Below, piece by piece: positions 54,326 to 62,460 of a stretch of 64,000 nt of DNA. How positions within the stretch are numbered: position 1 is the stretch's first letter; each line of letters starts with the position of its first letter. Both the position numbers and the translations under genes were made by a program. The notes below the pieces were generated by a model. It had not been told where the DNA came from and did not search any database. It worked only from the letters and a program-made list of their open reading frames with translations. The DNA comes from Nocardia lijiangensis NBRC 108240 (GTDB lineage: Bacteria; Actinomycetota; Actinomycetes; Mycobacteriales; Mycobacteriaceae): contig NZ_BDBP01000034.1 in assembly GCF_001613045.1 (NCBI RefSeq), positions 1-64,000 of the forward strand, read 5' to 3'.

Positions 54326-56020
54326 ATGCCCGCATTCGACTACGACGTGGTAGTGATCGGTTCCGGGTTCGGCGGCAGCGTGAGCGCCCTGCGGCTGACC
54401 GAGAAGGGGTACCGGGTGGGCGTGCTGGAGGCCGGGCGGCGCTGGACGCCCGACGACCTGCCGAGCACGAATTGGAACGTGCGCAAATCCCTTTGGGCCC
54501 CGCGCCTCGGCCTGACCGGACCGCAGCGGATCAGCATCCTCGGCAAGTGCGCGGTGTTCTCGGGCGCCGGAGTGGGCGGCGGCTCGCTCATCTACGGCAA
54601 CACCCTCTACGAGCCGCTGCCGAACTTCTACACCGACAAGCAGTGGGCGCACATCACCGACTGGCAGGCCGAACTGGCGCCCTACTACGACCAGGCCAAA
54701 CGCATGCTCGGCGTCGCGCCCAACCCGCGCATGACGCCCGCCGACGCGGTGATCAAAGAGATCGCCGACGATCTCGGGGTCGGCGACACCTTCCACGCCA
54801 CGAACGTCGGCGTCTTCTTCAACGAGTCCGATCCCGGCACCGAGGTCGACGATCCCTACTTCGGCGGCGCGGGCCCGCGCAGGCGCGGCTGCGTGCACTG
54901 CGCGCGGTGCTTCACCGGCTGCCCGCACAATGCCAAGAACACCACCCCCACCAACTACCTGTACCTGGCCGAACAGGCGGGCGCCGAGGTGCATCCGCTG
55001 ACCACCGCCACCGCGGTGCGCCCGCTCTCCGGCGGCGGCTACGCCGTGCAGACCGAGCGCTCGGATCGCTGGATCCGCAAGCAGCGCAAGACGTTCACCG
55101 CCGAGCAGGTGGTGTTCGCAGGCGCCGCGCTGGGAACCCAGAAGCTCTTGCACCGGATGCGCGACGAACGGGTGCTGCCCGAGCTCTCACCGCGACTCGG
55201 CGAGCTCACCCGCAGCAACTCCGAGGCAATTCTCAATGTGGTGAGCCGCTCGCGCCGGGATTTCGCCGAGGGCATAGCGATCACCTCCTCCATCCACCCG
55301 GAGGCCGACACACACATCGAGGTCTGCCATTACGGCAAGGGACAGAACGCGCTGTTCCCGATGTCGGTGCCGATCGTGGACGGCGGCGCGTTCCGGTTCC
55401 TGCGGTTCCTGCTGGCGATCTTGTTGCATCCTTTGGTGTTTCTGCGCAGCCTGAACGCCAGGCACGCGTCGGAGAAGTCTGTGATCCTGCTGGTGATGCA
55501 GTCGCTGGACAACTCGCTGACCTCGTTCCGCAAGCGCGGTCAGCTCAAGACCAGGCAGGGCACGGGCGAGCCGAACCCGACCTGGATCCCGCTCGCGCAC
55601 GACGTCGGCCGCCGCTTCGCCGACAAGGTCGACGGCGACACCCACGGCCTGATCATGGACGTCTTCGACATTCCCGCCACCGCGCACTACATCGGCGGCT
55701 GCGTGATCGGCGAGAGCTCGGAGACCGGCGTGGTCGACCCGTATCAGCGAGTGTTCGGGCATCCGGGTCTGCACGTCGCGGACGGGTCGGCGGTCACCGC
55801 GAATCTCGGCGTGAACCCCTCGCTGACCATCACCGCCCAGGCCGAGCGGGCCATGGCCTTCTGGCCCAACAAGGGCCAGCACGATCCGCGCCCCGCGCTC
55901 GGCGACCGCTACCTGCGCATCGATCCGGTCGCGCCCGCCAGGCCCGCCGTGCCCGCCGCGGCGCCGGGCGCGCTGCACTTGCCTATCACGCCCGCCGATC
56001 CCCCGGTGCCCGCGAACTGA
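54326..56020 (+). CDS. choD: GMC-type oxidoreductase, ChoD (cholesterol oxidase)-like
   Basis: 564 residues, similar along most of its length to M. tuberculosis ChoD (Rv3409c). The FAD site is GSGFGGSVSALRLTEKGYRVGVLEAG, and conserved stretches include GAGVGGGSLIYGNTLY, SSIHPEADTHIEVCHYGKG, TAHYIGGCVIGES and DGSAVTANLGVNPSLTITAQAERA. Four cysteines, 189, 192, 195 and 199 in GCVHCARCFTGC, could bind an iron-sulfur cluster or zinc. Whether sterols are the substrate is not clear for any member of this branch. The ATG follows GAGGAGAGG. Confidence 0.85.
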   Translation: MPAFDYDVVVIGSGFGGSVSALRLTEKGYRVGVLEAGRRWTPDDLPSTNWNVRKSLWAPRLGLTGPQRISILGKCAVFSGAGVGGGSLIYGNTLYEPLPNFYTDKQWAHITDWQAELAPYYDQAKRMLGVAPNPRMTPADAVIKEIADDLGVGDTFHATNVGVFFNESDPGTEVDDPYFGGAGPRRRGCVHCARCFTGCPHNAKNTTPTNYLYLAEQAGAEVHPLTTATAVRPLSGGGYAVQTERSDRWIRKQRKTFTAEQVVFAGAALGTQKLLHRMRDERVLPELSPRLGELTRSNSEAILNVVSRSRRDFAEGIAITSSIHPEADTHIEVCHYGKGQNALFPMSVPIVDGGAFRFLRFLLAILLHPLVFLRSLNARHASEKSVILLVMQSLDNSLTSFRKRGQLKTRQGTGEPNPTWIPLAHDVGRRFADKVDGDTHGLIMDVFDIPATAHYIGGCVIGESSETGVVDPYQRVFGHPGLHVADGSAVTANLGVNPSLTITAQAERAMAFWPNKGQHDPRPALGDRYLRIDPVAPARPAVPAAAPGALHLPITPADPPVPAN

Positions 56021-56074
56021 GCTCGGTGCCGACGATGCGCGGGAACAGGCGTCGGCAGGCTAGCGTGATCCGTT

Positions 56075-57466
56075 GTGTCGGACAGTGGTGTTGATCTGCG
56101 CTCCTACGTCTCCGCCGAGAAGGTGCGGGAACAGGGGCGCGCCCTGCGCGAGCGCGTCCCGGTGACCGCACGCGACCGCGAGGTCACCGGCGCGCGGCGG
56201 CCGGAGGTGCTCGAATTCCTGCGCGCCGCGCACGCGGACCGGCTCCCGCACCTGGTGCCGCTGCGGGTGGGGCGCATGATGTCCGGACCGTTCACGTTCT
56301 ACCGCGGCGCGGCCGGGCTGATGGCCGCCGATCTGGCGGGCGGGCCGGTCAGCGGGCTCGACACGCAGCTGTGCGGCGATGCGCACGCCGCGAACTTCGG
56401 CCTCTACGGCACCTCGCGCGGCGAAATCATCATGGACATCAACGATTTCGACGAAACCATCGCCGGGCCGTGGGAGTGGGATCTGGAGCGCCTCGCTGCC
56501 AGCCTGGTGCTGGCCGGGCGCGAGTCGGGCGCCGACGAGGACGACTGCCGCAAGGCCGCGCGCGACGCCGCCCGCAGCTACCGGATCGCCGTCGACGCAC
56601 TCGCCGACATGCCGTTCATGGAGTCCTGGTCCGCCCTGCCCGACGAATCCGTGATCAGCAGGGCCAAGGCCGACGCCCTGCTCGACGACTTCAAGAAGGC
56701 GGCCAAGAAGGCGCGCAAGAACACCAGCGCCAAGGTCGCCGCCAAGTGGACCAGGCACCTCGACGACCACGAGACCGATATCAGCAAGCACCGATTCGTC
56801 AGCGACCCACCGGTTCTCACCCCGGTCGAGGACGCCGTGGAGCAGGCCGTCATCGACGGGCTGCAACGCTACGGCGACACCCTGCGCGAGTCGCGGCGCA
56901 ATCTGCTTGCCCGATTCGCGGTGTCCGACGTCGCTTTTCGCATCGTCGGCACCGGAAGTGTCGGGCTGCACAGCTATGTCGCGCTGCTGCACGGCAACGA
57001 CGGCGAAGTGCTTGTGCTGCAACTCAAGCAGTCCATTCCGTCCGCGCTGGCTCCGTACCTGCCCGCGCCGCCGGTGCGGCACGAGGGCGAGCGAATCGTG
57101 CAGGGCGCCAGGCTGGTTCAGTCCGAGTCCGACATCATGCTCGGCTGGACGACGCTCGCGTTGGGCGAACGCGAGCTGCCCTTCATCGTCCGGCAGTTCC
57201 GCAACTTCAAGGGCAGCATCGATCCGGCCGCGCTGTCCGCCGACGACCTCGACGACTACGGCAGGCTCGCGGGCGCGCTGCTGGCCCGCGCGCATTCGCG
57301 GTCGCTCGACCCCCGCCTGCTCTCGGGCTATCTGGACGGCGACGAGCGCTTCGAGGACGCCGTCGCGGCCTTCGCGGTGCGCTACGCCGACCGCACCGAG
57401 GCCGACCACGCGGAGCTCGAGCGCGCGGTGCGGGCGGGGAAACTCGCCGCCGAGGTTCCCGAGTGA
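56075..57466 (+). CDS. DUF2252 protein, kinase-like fold
   Basis: 463 residues. Recognisable DUF2252 landmarks are FLRAAHADRLPHLVPLRVGRMM, FYRGAAGLMAADLA, CGDAHAANFGLYG and MDINDFDETIAGPWEWDLERLAASLVLA. The last two match the catalytic loop and Mg-binding loop of aminoglycoside-phosphotransferase-type kinases (HxD and DxD positions), so it may phosphorylate a small molecule. GTG 56075 is preceded by TAGCGT at eight bases, so the mRNA may be leaderless. The substrate is unknown. Confidence 0.82.
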   Translation: MSDSGVDLRSYVSAEKVREQGRALRERVPVTARDREVTGARRPEVLEFLRAAHADRLPHLVPLRVGRMMSGPFTFYRGAAGLMAADLAGGPVSGLDTQLCGDAHAANFGLYGTSRGEIIMDINDFDETIAGPWEWDLERLAASLVLAGRESGADEDDCRKAARDAARSYRIAVDALADMPFMESWSALPDESVISRAKADALLDDFKKAAKKARKNTSAKVAAKWTRHLDDHETDISKHRFVSDPPVLTPVEDAVEQAVIDGLQRYGDTLRESRRNLLARFAVSDVAFRIVGTGSVGLHSYVALLHGNDGEVLVLQLKQSIPSALAPYLPAPPVRHEGERIVQGARLVQSESDIMLGWTTLALGERELPFIVRQFRNFKGSIDPAALSADDLDDYGRLAGALLARAHSRSLDPRLLSGYLDGDERFEDAVAAFAVRYADRTEADHAELERAVRAGKLAAEVPE

Positions 57467-57576
57467 CCGGTGACGCCCACTCCCAACACGCCGGGTGTCG
57501 GCGTCGGCACGGCGCGCCTCGCGCCCTTGCTCGTATCCTGTCCACTGTCGAGTGATGACGTGAAGGGTGGTCGCGA

Positions 57577-58473
57577 ATGCTCGTACGAGTACAGAACCCG
57601 GCTGGCACGAATGCCGAACGGGCACTGATCGACTGGCTGCGCACCTGGAAGGATCCGGTCAGCCCGCACGGCGTGGCCACCATCAATTGCAGCCTGTTCC
57701 ACAAGGACAAACTGCACCAGTTCGACGCCGTCGTCTGGACGCCGACGAGCTGCGTGGTGATCGAGGCCGAAGCGCTCGTCGCCCGCCAGGACGGCGCGCT
57801 GGAGATCCCGCTGAACGGGCCGTGGACGATCAACGGTGAACCCGCCGCCATGGAGGGCAGGGACAAGCGCACGCCGCTGGAGAAGTCCCGCGACCACACC
57901 TTCGCGCTGCAGGATTGGCTGTCCGCCCGCGGCCTCGGGCAGCGCGCGGTGCACGGCGTCGCGCTGGTGGTCCCGCTGCGCGGGGCCGAGCTGCGCATCG
58001 AACAGGCTTGGAGCGACCCGAGTTTCGACGTCATCCTGGGCAACGACCCCGGCAGGCTGCGGCACTACTTCGACACCCTCGCCGAGAGCGAGAAGCACCT
58101 GTGGACCGCCAACGACATCGCGTTCGCCTTCCGCGGTCTCGGCCTTCTCCCCTATCTGCCCGCACCGCAGGAACTGCTCAACGAGGGCTTCCTCGGCCCC
58201 ATCGACATCACCCTGTGGCACGGCGGCCCGCAGCAGGCGCAGGCCGAGGCGTACGCCGAAGAGCTGGCTCAGCTGGAGCGCGATGCGCAGGGGTCCGGCT
58301 TCGCCATCGAGGCGCCGTGGTACAGCCCGTGGAAGCTGTACCCGACGGAGCGCGGCGACATCGACATGGGCCGCGCGCTCATGCGGGCGGTGTTCACGGT
58401 CGGCATGGTGGTGGCCGTCGCCTGGATACTGTGGTTCGTCGTCACCGCGATCCTCACCTACGGGCCGGGCTGA
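57577..58473 (+). CDS. NERD-domain protein with a C-terminal membrane helix
   Basis: 298 residues. The NERD nuclease-related domain (about 5-150) has PAGTNAERALIDWL, LHQFDAVVWTPTSCVVIEAEAL (the usual D..E.K-like order in a modified form) and a basic KSRDHTFALQDWL. A single transmembrane helix at the end (RAVFTVGMVVAVAWILWFVVTAILT) anchors it. The nuclease lysine is not obvious (IEAEAL instead of xExK), so activity is doubtful. ATG 57577 follows AAGGGTGG. The next small gene follows after 19 bases and is probably co-expressed. Confidence 0.72.
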   Translation: MLVRVQNPAGTNAERALIDWLRTWKDPVSPHGVATINCSLFHKDKLHQFDAVVWTPTSCVVIEAEALVARQDGALEIPLNGPWTINGEPAAMEGRDKRTPLEKSRDHTFALQDWLSARGLGQRAVHGVALVVPLRGAELRIEQAWSDPSFDVILGNDPGRLRHYFDTLAESEKHLWTANDIAFAFRGLGLLPYLPAPQELLNEGFLGPIDITLWHGGPQQAQAEAYAEELAQLERDAQGSGFAIEAPWYSPWKLYPTERGDIDMGRALMRAVFTVGMVVAVAWILWFVVTAILTYGPG

Positions 58474-58492
58474 TCGCCCGAGAGGAGCATCC

Positions 58493-58840
58493 GTGGTCGA
58501 GCTCGAGGTAACACACGGCACCGTCACGATCCGGGTGCTCGGCGCGCATCGGCTGTGGGCGCTGCGCCGCACCATCACCGTCGAGCACGCCGACATCGGT
58601 GAGGTCGTGCCCGCCGAACCGTGGCTGCGGCCGCCGTGGCTACACGTCCCCGGCACCTACCTGCCCGGCGTGATCGCGGCCGGTACCTACCGGGACGGCA
58701 AGGGGCGCAAGGAGTTCTGGGACACGCGATTCGACGGCAGGGCCATCCGGATCGACCTCGCCAACGGACCGTTCACCCGCATGGTGGTCGATGTGGCTGA
58801 TCCGCCCGCGGCGATCCGCACGCTGATCAAAGGTCACTGA
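58493..58840 (+). CDS. Small beta-rich protein, PH-like
   Basis: 115 residues, all beta strands with one helix at the end: LEVTHGTVTIRVLGAHRLWALRRTITVEHADI and VDVADPPAAIRTLI. The pattern resembles bacterial PH-like folds, in particular small actinobacterial proteins of unknown role. GTG 58493 has GAGAGGAG six bases upstream. It is downstream of the NERD gene and probably its partner. Confidence 0.6.
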   Translation: MVELEVTHGTVTIRVLGAHRLWALRRTITVEHADIGEVVPAEPWLRPPWLHVPGTYLPGVIAAGTYRDGKGRKEFWDTRFDGRAIRIDLANGPFTRMVVDVADPPAAIRTLIKGH

Positions 58841-58853
58841 CCGCTGCCGCCGA

Positions 58854-60788
58854 TCAGCTCCGCTCGTAGACGCTCGCGTCGTCGAGCAGCGCGGCGCGCA
58901 ACATCGTCTCCGGCACGCCCATCGCCTCCACCAGCGTCAGCGCGTGCGGGCGCAGCCGGTCCACCAGCTCGTTCACCCCGCGGCGCACCGCCTTCGCGCG
59001 CTCGACCGACATGAACCGGTGCATGATGAACCAGGCCGAGTTCTCCTCGAGCATGGTGTAGACGAACAGATCGCACACGTCGTCGGCGAGCGCCTTGGCG
59101 TCCGGATCCTCGATGTCGCCGATGCCTTCGATGAAGGCCTCCAGCACCAGCCGGTCGATGTGCGCGGCGCCCGCGGCCAGGATGTGGTCCTGGGCGTTGT
59201 TGAACGCCTCGAAGGGGCCGGTCTCCTCGGCCCGCGCGCGCAGCCGGTGCCCGGCGGTACGGACCAGATAGTCCTCGCGGTCGGCGAACAGTTGCAGCTG
59301 CACCGAGCGGCGCGCCAGATCGCCCTCGTCGACTCCGTCGTCGCCCCGGTCGCGCAGCGTCTGGATGAGCTGGCGGACACCGGAGCGCTTACGCACCACA
59401 TCGCCTGCCATGGTGGCGGCGAAGCGCACCCAGCCGAGCGCGTCCAGGTCGCGCACCTCGTCGGCGTAGGCGGTCAGCAGCTCCTTGGCGACCAGCTGGG
59501 TAAGGACTACGTTGTCGCCTTCGAAGGTCGTGAACACATCGGTGTCGCCCTTCAGCGTCACCAGGCGGTTCTCGGTGAGATACCCTGCGCCGCCGCAGGC
59601 TTCGCGGCACTCCTGGATGGCGCGGGTGGCGTGCCTGGTCTGGGCGACCTTCAGGCCCGCCGCGCGCTTCTCCAGCGCGCGCTGTGCGCTCGGATCCAGA
59701 TCCTGACCGGTCTGCACCAGGTGCATGCGACGCACCAGATCGTTCTGCGCGAACGCGTAGGCGTAGGACTTCGCCACCAAGGGAAGCAGCCTGCGCTGGT
59801 GGCTGCGGTAGTCGAGCAGCACCGTCTCCTCGCCGCTGTCCGGGTCGGCGAACTGCCTGCGCTTCAGCGCGTAGCGCACCGCGATGCTCAGCGCCACGCG
59901 CGCGCCCGCGGCGGCCGCGCCGCCCACGCTGACCCGCCCGCGCACCAGCGTGCCGAGGGTGGTGAAGAAGCGCCTGCTCGGGTTGTCGATCTCCGAGCTG
60001 TAGGTTCCGTCGGGCGCCACGTCGGCATAGCGGTTGAGCAGGTTCTCGCGCGGGACGCGGACGTGGTCGAAGGCGATGCGGCCGTTGTCCACGCCGAGCA
60101 GCCCGCCCTTGAGGCCGTCGTCGGAGGTGGTGACGCCGGGCAGGTCGGCGCCCTGCTCGTCGCGGATCGGCACCAGCAGGCAGTGCACGCCCTGGTTCTC
60201 GCCCCCCGCGACGAGCTGGGCGAAGACCGCCGCCATCCGGGCGTGCTCGGCGGCGCCGCCGATGTAGTCCTTGCGCGCCGAGGGCGTCGGGCTGTGCACC
60301 ACGAATTCCTGAGTGGCGGGATCGTAGGTGGCGGTGGTCTCGATATTGGCGACGTCGCTGCCGTGCCCTGATTCGGTCATCGCGAAACAGCCGAGCAGAT
60401 CGAGCGAGATCAGTTTGCCGATGTACTCACGGTGACGTTCGGTGCCGAGGTTCTCGACCGCCCCACCGAACAGCCCCCACTGCACGCCCGCCTTGACCCA
60501 CAAGGACAGGTCGGCGTAGGCGAGCATCTCCAATCCGGTGACGGCCGCGCCCGGTTCGCCGGTTCCGCCGTTCTCCCTGCGGAATCCGCGCTCGGCGTAG
60601 CCGAGGGTCGCGATCACCCGCATCTGGTCCAGCACGCGGGCCCGCGCCGCTTTGTAGTCGAGGTAGGGGTCGCCGGTGAATTCCTGCCCTGCCAGTTGGG
60701 TTCGGGCCTCCTCGCGGACCGAACCCCACGGTCCGTCGAGTGCCGCACGAAGGTGATCTGCCGTCGTCGAGCTGCTGCCGGTAACCAT
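58854..60788 (-). CDS. Acyl-CoA oxidase/dehydrogenase, large form
   Basis: 644 residues, the size of acyl-CoA oxidases rather than the ~380 of short dehydrogenases. Visible parts are GCFAMTESGHGSDVANIETTATY, the catalytic base region TTFEGDNVVLTQLVAKELL, and a C-terminal helical domain ending in MLRAALLDDAS. It oxidises acyl-CoA with FAD at the alpha-beta bond. I chose ATG 60788 because TATGGT lies seven bases upstream (leaderless); GTG 60809 would add seven residues. It diverges from a TetR/ABC operon. Confidence 0.85.
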   Translation of the reverse strand: MVTGSSSTTADHLRAALDGPWGSVREEARTQLAGQEFTGDPYLDYKAARARVLDQMRVIATLGYAERGFRRENGGTGEPGAAVTGLEMLAYADLSLWVKAGVQWGLFGGAVENLGTERHREYIGKLISLDLLGCFAMTESGHGSDVANIETTATYDPATQEFVVHSPTPSARKDYIGGAAEHARMAAVFAQLVAGGENQGVHCLLVPIRDEQGADLPGVTTSDDGLKGGLLGVDNGRIAFDHVRVPRENLLNRYADVAPDGTYSSEIDNPSRRFFTTLGTLVRGRVSVGGAAAAGARVALSIAVRYALKRRQFADPDSGEETVLLDYRSHQRRLLPLVAKSYAYAFAQNDLVRRMHLVQTGQDLDPSAQRALEKRAAGLKVAQTRHATRAIQECREACGGAGYLTENRLVTLKGDTDVFTTFEGDNVVLTQLVAKELLTAYADEVRDLDALGWVRFAATMAGDVVRKRSGVRQLIQTLRDRGDDGVDEGDLARRSVQLQLFADREDYLVRTAGHRLRARAEETGPFEAFNNAQDHILAAGAAHIDRLVLEAFIEGIGDIEDPDAKALADDVCDLFVYTMLEENSAWFIMHRFMSVERAKAVRRGVNELVDRLRPHALTLVEAMGVPETMLRAALLDDASVYERS

Positions 60789-60846
60789 GACTTCGACCAT
60801 AGTCGCCACGTACCACGCGTTCTCGAGGCAAAACTCTTGCCCCCGA

Positions 60847-60881
60847 TTGAACGCGCGTTTAATATACTGAACATGTGTTCA
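60847..60881 (+). promoter_or_regulatory. Two operators around a leaderless TetR promoter
   Basis: TTGAACGCGCGTTTAA (60847-60862, one mismatch) and TGAACATGTGTTCA (60868-60881, perfect 6-2-6) share the TGAAC arm. The -10 TATACT (60863-60868) lies between them, six bases before GTG 60875, and the second palindrome overlaps the start codon. This is the layout of an autoregulated TetR gene. Confidence 0.7.
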
Positions 60882-61528
60882 AGCAACAGCCCGTATCGCA
60901 AGGACCCTCCGCGGATCTGACCACCGCGGCCCGCATCAGAGATGCCGCGATCGAAGTCTTCGGCGAGCACGGATTCCAGGTCGGGGTCCGCACCATCGCC
61001 GCGGCGGCAGGCGTCTCCCCGGGACTCGTCAACCACCACTTCGGCTCGAAGGACGGGCTGCGCTCCGTCTGTGACGACCGGGTGCTGGAACTGATCCGGG
61101 GCGAGAAGGTCAAGGCGATCACGGCGCCGAACGCCGCGACGGGCATGCTCGCCGCCCTGGCCGAGATCGAGGTGTACGGACCGCTGGTCGCCTACATGGT
61201 GCGCAGCCTGCAAGCAGGCGGACCGATGGCCGAGTCGCTCTTCGAGCACATGGTCGCCGACGCCGAGGTCTACATGCAGCAGGGCGTCGACATGGGGACC
61301 ATCAAGCCGAGCCGCGATCACAAGGCCCGCGCCCGCTATCTGATGATGCTCAATGTCGGCGCCATCCTGCTGTGGGTCCAGCTGCACCGTCGCGACGACG
61401 AAAAGATCGATTTCCGCAAGGCGATCCGCGCGATCACCGAAGAACTCACCCCACCGGCCCTCGAGTTCTACACCCAGGGCCTGCTCACCGACACCACCCT
61501 GATGGACACTGTCATGAAGGAGCACTGA
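60875..61528 (+). CDS. TetR-family regulator of the ABC exporter
   Basis: 217 residues. The helix-turn-helix (about 20-65) reads [48 protein letters not shown]. The C-terminal half is the TetR ligand domain ([28 protein letters not shown]), with the TetR_C pattern of exporter-linked regulators. The GTG is leaderless and is covered by a palindrome. The stop overlaps the ABC ATPase ATG by one base (TGATG), so regulator and exporter form one operon. Confidence 0.88.
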   Translation: MFKQQPVSQGPSADLTTAARIRDAAIEVFGEHGFQVGVRTIAAAAGVSPGLVNHHFGSKDGLRSVCDDRVLELIRGEKVKAITAPNAATGMLAALAEIEVYGPLVAYMVRSLQAGGPMAESLFEHMVADAEVYMQQGVDMGTIKPSRDHKARARYLMMLNVGAILLWVQLHRRDDEKIDFRKAIRAITEELTPPALEFYTQGLLTDTTLMDTVMKEH

Positions 61529-62460
61529 TGTCCGAGGTCATCGAAGCCGAAGATCTGCGTAAGGCCTTCGGCCACGTCACCGCCCTCGATGGGCTGAACC
61601 TCACGGTCAGCGAGGGCGAAATCCACGGCTTCCTCGGCCCCAACGGCGCGGGCAAGTCGACCACCATCCGGGTCCTGCTCGGCATCCTGCGCGCCACCTC
61701 GGGTCGCGCCCGGCTGTTCGGCCGCGACCCGTGGACCGACGCGGTCGGCCTGCATCGCGAATTGGCTTACGTACCGGGCGATGTCACGTTGTGGCCGTCG
61801 CTGTCCGGCGGCGAGACCATCGACCTGCTTGCCAGGATGCGCGGCGGCATCAACGCCGAACGCCGCGCCGAGCTGATCGAACGCTTCGACCTCGACCCGC
61901 GCAAGAAGGCCCGCACCTATTCCAAGGGCAACCGTCAGAAGGTCGCGCTGATCTCCGCGCTCGCCTCCGACGTGCGGCTGCTGTTGCTCGACGAGCCGAC
62001 CTCCGGCCTGGATCCGTTGATGGAACAGGTGTTTCGCGAGTGCGTGCACGAGGCACAGCAGCGCGGCACGACGGTGCTGCTGTCCAGCCACATCCTGTCC
62101 GAGGTGGAGGCGCTCTGCGATCGGGTGACCATCATCCGGGCCGGGCGGACCGTGGAGACCGGCTCGCTGTCGGAGCTGCGCCACCTCTCACACACCGCCA
62201 TCACCGCCGAATTGCTCGGCGACCCAGGCGATCTCAGCCGGATCGGCGGCGTCGAGGACATCGAGCGAGACGGGTCGACGCTGCGCTGCCAGGTCGACAG
62301 CGAACATCTCGGCGAGCTCATCCGGGTGCTCGGCGACGCGGGCGTGCGGAGCCTCACCAGTGCGCCGCCCACGCTGGAGGAGCTGTTCATGCGGCACTAC
62401 CACGTGGACGGCCAGGCTGCCGACACCGCGGCGACTCTCGGGGAGAAGGTGCGGGCATGA
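61528..62460 (+). CDS. ABC exporter ATPase subunit
   Basis: 310 residues. Walker A is GPNGAGKST, the signature [11 protein letters not shown], Walker [14 protein letters not shown], followed by [25 protein letters not shown]. It belongs to the same family as the ATPase at 27313, with which it shares most motifs. The ATG overlaps the TetR stop, and the TGA overlaps the permease ATG, so three genes are coupled. Confidence 0.92.
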   Translation: MSEVIEAEDLRKAFGHVTALDGLNLTVSEGEIHGFLGPNGAGKSTTIRVLLGILRATSGRARLFGRDPWTDAVGLHRELAYVPGDVTLWPSLSGGETIDLLARMRGGINAERRAELIERFDLDPRKKARTYSKGNRQKVALISALASDVRLLLLDEPTSGLDPLMEQVFRECVHEAQQRGTTVLLSSHILSEVEALCDRVTIIRAGRTVETGSLSELRHLSHTAITAELLGDPGDLSRIGGVEDIERDGSTLRCQVDSEHLGELIRVLGDAGVRSLTSAPPTLEELFMRHYHVDGQAADTAATLGEKVRA

